This document shows, one piece after another, positions 59,185-64,000 of a stretch of 64,000 nt of DNA (positions are counted from its first letter, which is position 1; each line of letters starts with the position of its first letter). The translations under genes and the position numbers were made by a program. Origin of the DNA: Aphelenchoides besseyi (lineage: Eukaryota; Nematoda; Chromadorea; Rhabditida; Aphelenchoididae); contig JAMPIQ010000002.1 in NCBI GenBank assembly GCA_024699855.1, positions 6,138,001-6,202,000 of the forward strand, in the 5' to 3' direction. Under the pieces are notes generated by a model. It did no database searches and was not told the origin of the DNA. It worked only from the letters and a program-made list of their open reading frames with translations.

Positions 59185-59550
59185 ATGCAGTGCGCTGATC
59201 TGAACCAGTTGGCGTTAAAGTCGATTATCGATCGTTTACAAGTTCAACACACGCGTTCAGCACATCGAGATGATTCCGCAACCACCATTTCATCTCAACA
59301 AGATTCTGTCAACTCACCACCAACGGTATATCGCTTTTTTGCTATGTTCTTATTTTGCTACTTCAGACGATAACAAATCAGAGTCCAGAAGCTTTGCGTA
59401 ACAATTTCCAAGCAACCGGACGAATCACTACAGAGCCAGAACGCAAAGCAGAAAACAACGAAACGTAAGTTTACTGTAAACTCAAATTCTGTTTGTTTTT
59501 ACAGTGCCACTTCTCCGACTCTCGTTTATCGTTCTTGGTGGCGACTATGA
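59185..59550 (+). CDS. Small protein of unknown function
   Basis: I do not recognise it. Three exons splice in phase: MQCADLNQLALKSIIDRLQV onward with Ser/Thr-rich sequence, then TITNQSPEALRNNFQATGRI and a charged stretch, then ATSPTLVYRSWWRL and a stop. Total about 94 residues, hydrophilic, with an N-terminal amphipathic helix and no signal peptide. The introns are 40-50 nt with good GT-AG sites, which supports a real gene. It starts divergently from the bHLH gene and converges on the acetyltransferase gene. AATAAA follows at 59622-59627. Confidence 0.55.
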
Positions 59551-59621
59551 GAGATTCATGTCCGATTTATTTTAAAGCTTGGCTTTGAGGATCGATGTGC
59601 GTTTTCAAACAATGAAGATGG

Positions 59622-59627
59622 AATAAA
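59622..59627 (+). promoter_or_regulatory. AATAAA poly(A) signal of the small gene
   Basis: A perfect AATAAA lies 72 nt after the stop of the small gene and 10 nt from the stop codon of the acetyltransferase on the other strand, so the mature plus transcript probably overlaps that coding region. Confidence 0.5.
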
Positions 59628-59636
59628 AAACTGAAA

Positions 59637-61307
<1,671 letters not shown>

Positions 61308-61598
61308 TGAAGACGATGACTGGAAGTCAACAAAAGTGCGCGCCAAATGACGAAACCACCACGCAACAAACCCACCACTTCGCTTCGGAACTTTAAATCA
61401 ATCGACCAGAAATTGTGGGCTCTTAAGCAGAGGGAAATTTCTAGAGTCTTAACTGTGGGTTTGTATTTGGGACCAAATTACAAACGAGCGCGTTTAGTGC
61501 CGCGTCTCGTGTATTTGCTTTCGTCTTTCTGACTTTCCTTGAGATTATATTGGTTCATTTCAGTCGCTGCAACTTCGTGCGTTGAAATATCCGTTAAC

Positions 61599-63017
61599 AT
61601 GGCTGATAAGATTGACGGAGTCGATTTAAGCAAAGTTGGTTTGACGCTAATGAAATCAATTAAACTGATCGTCTTCAGGATGGCGGAGTCATCAAGAAGA
61701 TTTTAAAAGAAGGAACCGTTGACAAAACACCGTCCCTTGGCGACACTGTTTACGTTCATTACACGGGAACGTTGGCCAAAACGGGAGACAAGTTCGATTC
61801 CTCTCGTGATCGCGGTGAACCGTTTAGCTTCTCGTTGGGCAAAGGCCAAGTCATCAAGGCGTGGGATGTCGGTGTGGCAACAATGAAAATCGGTGAGATG
61901 TGTGAGCTTTACTGTCGTGCTGACTACGCGTACGGAAGCAACGGTTCGCCGCCCAAAATCCCCGGCGATGCGACTTTGAAGTTCGAAATCGAGTTAGTTC
62001 GATTCGAAGGCGAAGACATCAGTCCGGATCGTGATGGAACGATCACCAAGTCGATTATTGTCGAAGGTGAAAAGTACAACTGTCCATCTGAGAATGCGAC
62101 AGTCAAAGGTCTGTTTAGCGGATGAAAACAAGTCGATGAAAGGTTTCTTTTTAGTTCACGCTGTGGGTCGTTACGGTGATCGCGTCTTTTTTGACAAGGA
62201 AATCGAGTTCATTCTTGGCGAAGGATCGGAGGTTGGACTGCCCGAAGGCGTGGATCGTGCTGTTCGACGTATAAATCGCGGTGAAAAGTGTCGGGTCCAC
62301 TTGAAGGGGCGATATGCCTACGGAACTAATCCGCCGGCTGAATTCAATTTGCCAGCTAATGCTGAAGTTGAGTTCACGTTGTTTTTGCCGGAATTCGAAA
62401 AAGTGTGTTTTCGAAAGCGAACTGTTTTTATTTGATTTTTTAAGGTGAAAGCAAGCTGGGAAATGACTGAACAGGAGAAGGTTGACGCGGCTATTGCTCT
62501 AAAGGAACGTGGCACCAAATTCCTTAACGAGAACAAGTTGAATCTTGCGTTGCACAAGTATTCCGCAGTTGCTGTTCTTCTGGAACACACCAATGCAACG
62601 GACGACGAGATGAAAGCAAAGATCGAAGCGGTTTTGGTCGCTGGATGGTTGAACTGTGCGCTCGTCAATTTGAAGCAGAACGAAACAGCTGAATGTTTGA
62701 AGTACTGTGACAAGGCGTTGGAAAAGCAGCCCAAGAATGTTAAGGCCCTCTACCGTAAAGCTCAAGTATGTTCCATGAAATCTTTGCAAATTGAACGTCG
62801 TCTTTAGGCTTTACAGCAACGTAAGGAGTTCGAAGAAGCGATTCAAACGTACAGCAAAGTCGTGGAGATCGACTCGTCCAACAAAGCTGCTACTCAACAA
62901 ATTCTCGTTTGTAAACGTCAGATTTCCGATATGGCAGCTTTGGAAAAGAAACGTTTCTCCGGACTTTTTGAGCGTTTGGCGAAGAGCGAACAAAACGAGA
63001 GTGTCGAAGCAAATTAA
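61599..63017 (+). CDS. fkb-6: FKBP4/5-type co-chaperone (two FKBP domains plus TPR)
   Basis: A cytosolic peptidyl-prolyl isomerase that binds Hsp90 through its TPR repeats. Start MADKIDGVDLSK. FKBP domain 1: LGDTVYVHYTGTLAKTGDKF, SLGKGQVIKAWDVGVATMKI, CRADYAYGSNGSPPKIPGDA, LKFEIELVRFE. Domain 2 is more divergent: ILGEGSEVGLPEGVDRAVRR, CRVHLKGRYAYGTNPPAEFN, VEFTLFLPEFEK, as in FKBP51/52 where it is inactive. The TPR region starts VDAAIALKERGTKFLNENKL and continues through LNCALVNLKQNETAECLKYC and EEAIQTYSKVVEIDSSNKAA. The end is ERLAKSEQNESVEAN. Five or six exons, about 430 residues. AATAAA at 63155 closes the gene. A TTTCAG lies 36 nt upstream of the ATG. Confidence 0.93.
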
Positions 63018-63154
63018 CTCAAAAACAATCTGTCTAATTACCGTTCTATATGTCAAGTATTTATTGAGAGCACAACCCGATTTTCGCACTTCTGTGTTTC
63101 CAGTCAAAAACATATGTCCATTTGTTGTATTGAACCGATCTCTTTCTTATCGGA

Positions 63155-63160
63155 AATAAA
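63155..63160 (+). promoter_or_regulatory. AATAAA poly(A) signal of the FKBP gene
   Basis: A perfect AATAAA lies about 140 nt after the FKBP stop codon and 65 nt before the COX16 start. Confidence 0.5.
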
Positions 63161-63224
63161 TAAGTTCGTCGTGTTGTAAACTCGTGATCCAATCATAGCT
63201 TCAACTCTTGATTCGCTATACTTG

Positions 63225-63790
63225 ATGAAGAATGAACAATTTGTTATGATGCTGGAAATCTTTAGTTCCAAACCAATTGATTTGGTTGTTCGTCTTATGA
63301 AAGGAGAAGGACTGAAATTCGTACGTGTTGGCCTTCCGTTCTTCACTCTCGTTCTTGGTTCGGCATTTGCACTCCACTATTTTCAGACCGTGCGATACGA
63401 ATTCAGGTTAGTTTCGTCTATTTGGTTAATCAAACAAGTTTGTAGACGCTCAAAAAAAGAGCTTGAGACAATCAAGCATCTGGTAAGATCACCTACAAAT
63501 TGTTCTTGTCAACATGTAGTTTCAGAAAAACGATTTGACTGAAAGTGGAGTCAAAATCAAAGAAGGAGTGACCGTTGATTCGATATACAACGTGAGATCT
63601 TTTTATGTCTATTCCGCTACTTTTGTTTTAGGAGATTGTTAATTTGGACACGGAAAACTGGGAAAACATTCGTGGACCACGTGAATCGGAATCAAACGCC
63701 GATTATATCCAGGCCCGAAATAAGCAGAAAACCGAAGCAGACGCCCGACGAAAAGCATATCGACAACAAATTTATCCAAATTCGTCGTAA
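63225..63790 (+). CDS. COX16: Cytochrome c oxidase assembly protein COX16
   Basis: COX16 is an inner-mitochondrial-membrane factor needed for complex IV copper-site assembly. The core reads FVRVGLPFFTLVLGSAFALH (single membrane span), then YFQTVRYEFRRSKKELETIK, a variable middle, and the signature DTENWENIRGPRESES that matches the family's WxNIRGPR. The C-terminus is basic (QKTEADARRKAYRQQIYPNS). Four exons. The start is ambiguous: ATG at 63225 gives MKNEQFVMMLEIFSSKPIDL, while later ATGs (in LMKGEGLKF) would better match the short human N-terminus. The TAA stop shares its last base with the ATG of the following gene. Confidence 0.88.
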
Positions 63791-64000
63791 TGGGAAGTAA
63801 GTGTATTAGTCTTTTAACAGATAACCAAGCATGCCGATTTCAGTTTTTAATTCGACACCACAAAACGCCGATTCTTCTTCGTCGAGTAGTAGTTCATCCA
63901 GCTCGTCGACCGGCTCCTTGGCGTTAAGAAAAACTATGAGAACACACAAAATGATCTTTGTTGCAAACATGGGACTTAAAATGGGTGCTGGAAAGTTGGC
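63790..64000 (+). CDS. PTRH2: Peptidyl-tRNA hydrolase 2 (PTRH2), 5' part only
   Basis: PTRH2 releases peptides from peptidyl-tRNA and in animals sits on mitochondria. Exon 1 (63790-63796, ATG GGA A) joins by a short intron to exon 2 after TTTCAG (63841 on). The protein reads MGIFNSTPQNAD, a run of serines, then TGSLALRKTMRTHKMIFVAN and MGLKMGAGKLA. That last part matches the N-terminal beta strand and KMGxGKxAAQ active-site loop of Pth2 enzymes. The window ends inside the domain. The ATG overlaps the COX16 stop (TAATG). A trans-spliced mRNA starting at the 63840 acceptor and using MRTHKM is an alternative. Confidence 0.75.

Noticed and set aside
61308..61346. N-terminal extension of KAT8 beyond MPSHSRR
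   Set aside because: The longer frame starts at TTG and contains TTCCAG, which looks like a splice acceptor rather than coding sequence.

Overview
This window reads as nuclear DNA of a compact animal genome, most probably a nematode. Genes are split by many 40-60 nt GT-AG introns ending in TTTAG or TTTCAG. Neighbouring 3' ends nearly touch. Several start codons sit 10-20 nt after a splice-acceptor-like YYYAG, as expected with spliced-leader trans-splicing. The gene set fits: innexin, two TWK-type two-pore potassium channels, a worm-style receptor-less tyrosine phosphatase, a TTLL15-like protein, paired acl-type acyltransferases and an HLH-15/HEN-like bHLH factor. Nothing bacterial, viral or mobile was recognised. 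The exact clade cannot be fixed from the sequence alone.

Layout. 0-16 kb: a mostly silent first 3.2 kb, the end of an unidentified plus-strand gene, an innexin, a terminal nucleotidyltransferase, TFIIB and the mitochondrial dicarboxylate carrier (both minus), the bifunctional mRNA capping enzyme, a TTLL family protein and a small secreted LysM protein. 16-28 kb: a non-coding block holding a divergent 5S-like patch, a small membrane protein, a tyrosine phosphatase, then a minus-strand K2P channel with a 3.9 kb intron that contains a second complete K2P gene on the plus strand. 28-33.4 kb: a 5.3 kb stretch with no recognisable gene. 33-45 kb: gamma-glutamyltransferase, mitochondrial aspartyl-tRNA synthetase, an EDEM2-like mannosidase with an extra C-terminal region, and paxillin with two alternative first exons. 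45-51 kb: two tandem LCLAT1/ACL-type acyltransferases, the second with an antisense intron-containing class II tRNA gene in an intron, then an acetyl-CoA hydrolase/4-hydroxybutyrate CoA-transferase. 51-64 kb: a very large secreted EGF/IPT-like protein, a HEN/NHLH bHLH gene, a small unknown protein, a MOF/KAT8 acetyltransferase, an FKBP4/5-type co-chaperone, COX16 and the start of PTRH2, whose ATG overlaps the COX16 stop.

The genes do not form one pathway. Local themes are transcription and mRNA metabolism (TFIIB, capping enzyme, terminal nucleotidyltransferase, KAT8), mitochondrial function (SLC25A10, DARS2, COX16, PTRH2, acyl-CoA and cardiolipin-type lipid enzymes), and excitability or junctions (innexin, K2P pair, paxillin).

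The most unusual observations are the tRNA gene (serine-like body but canonical splicing would leave a CCU anticodon), the antiparallel nested K2P genes, the TAATG overlap of COX16 and PTRH2, and several splice sites that break the GT-AG rule inside otherwise conserved genes. Exon boundaries were read by eye from conserved protein continuity and splice phase, so small internal exons may be off by a site.
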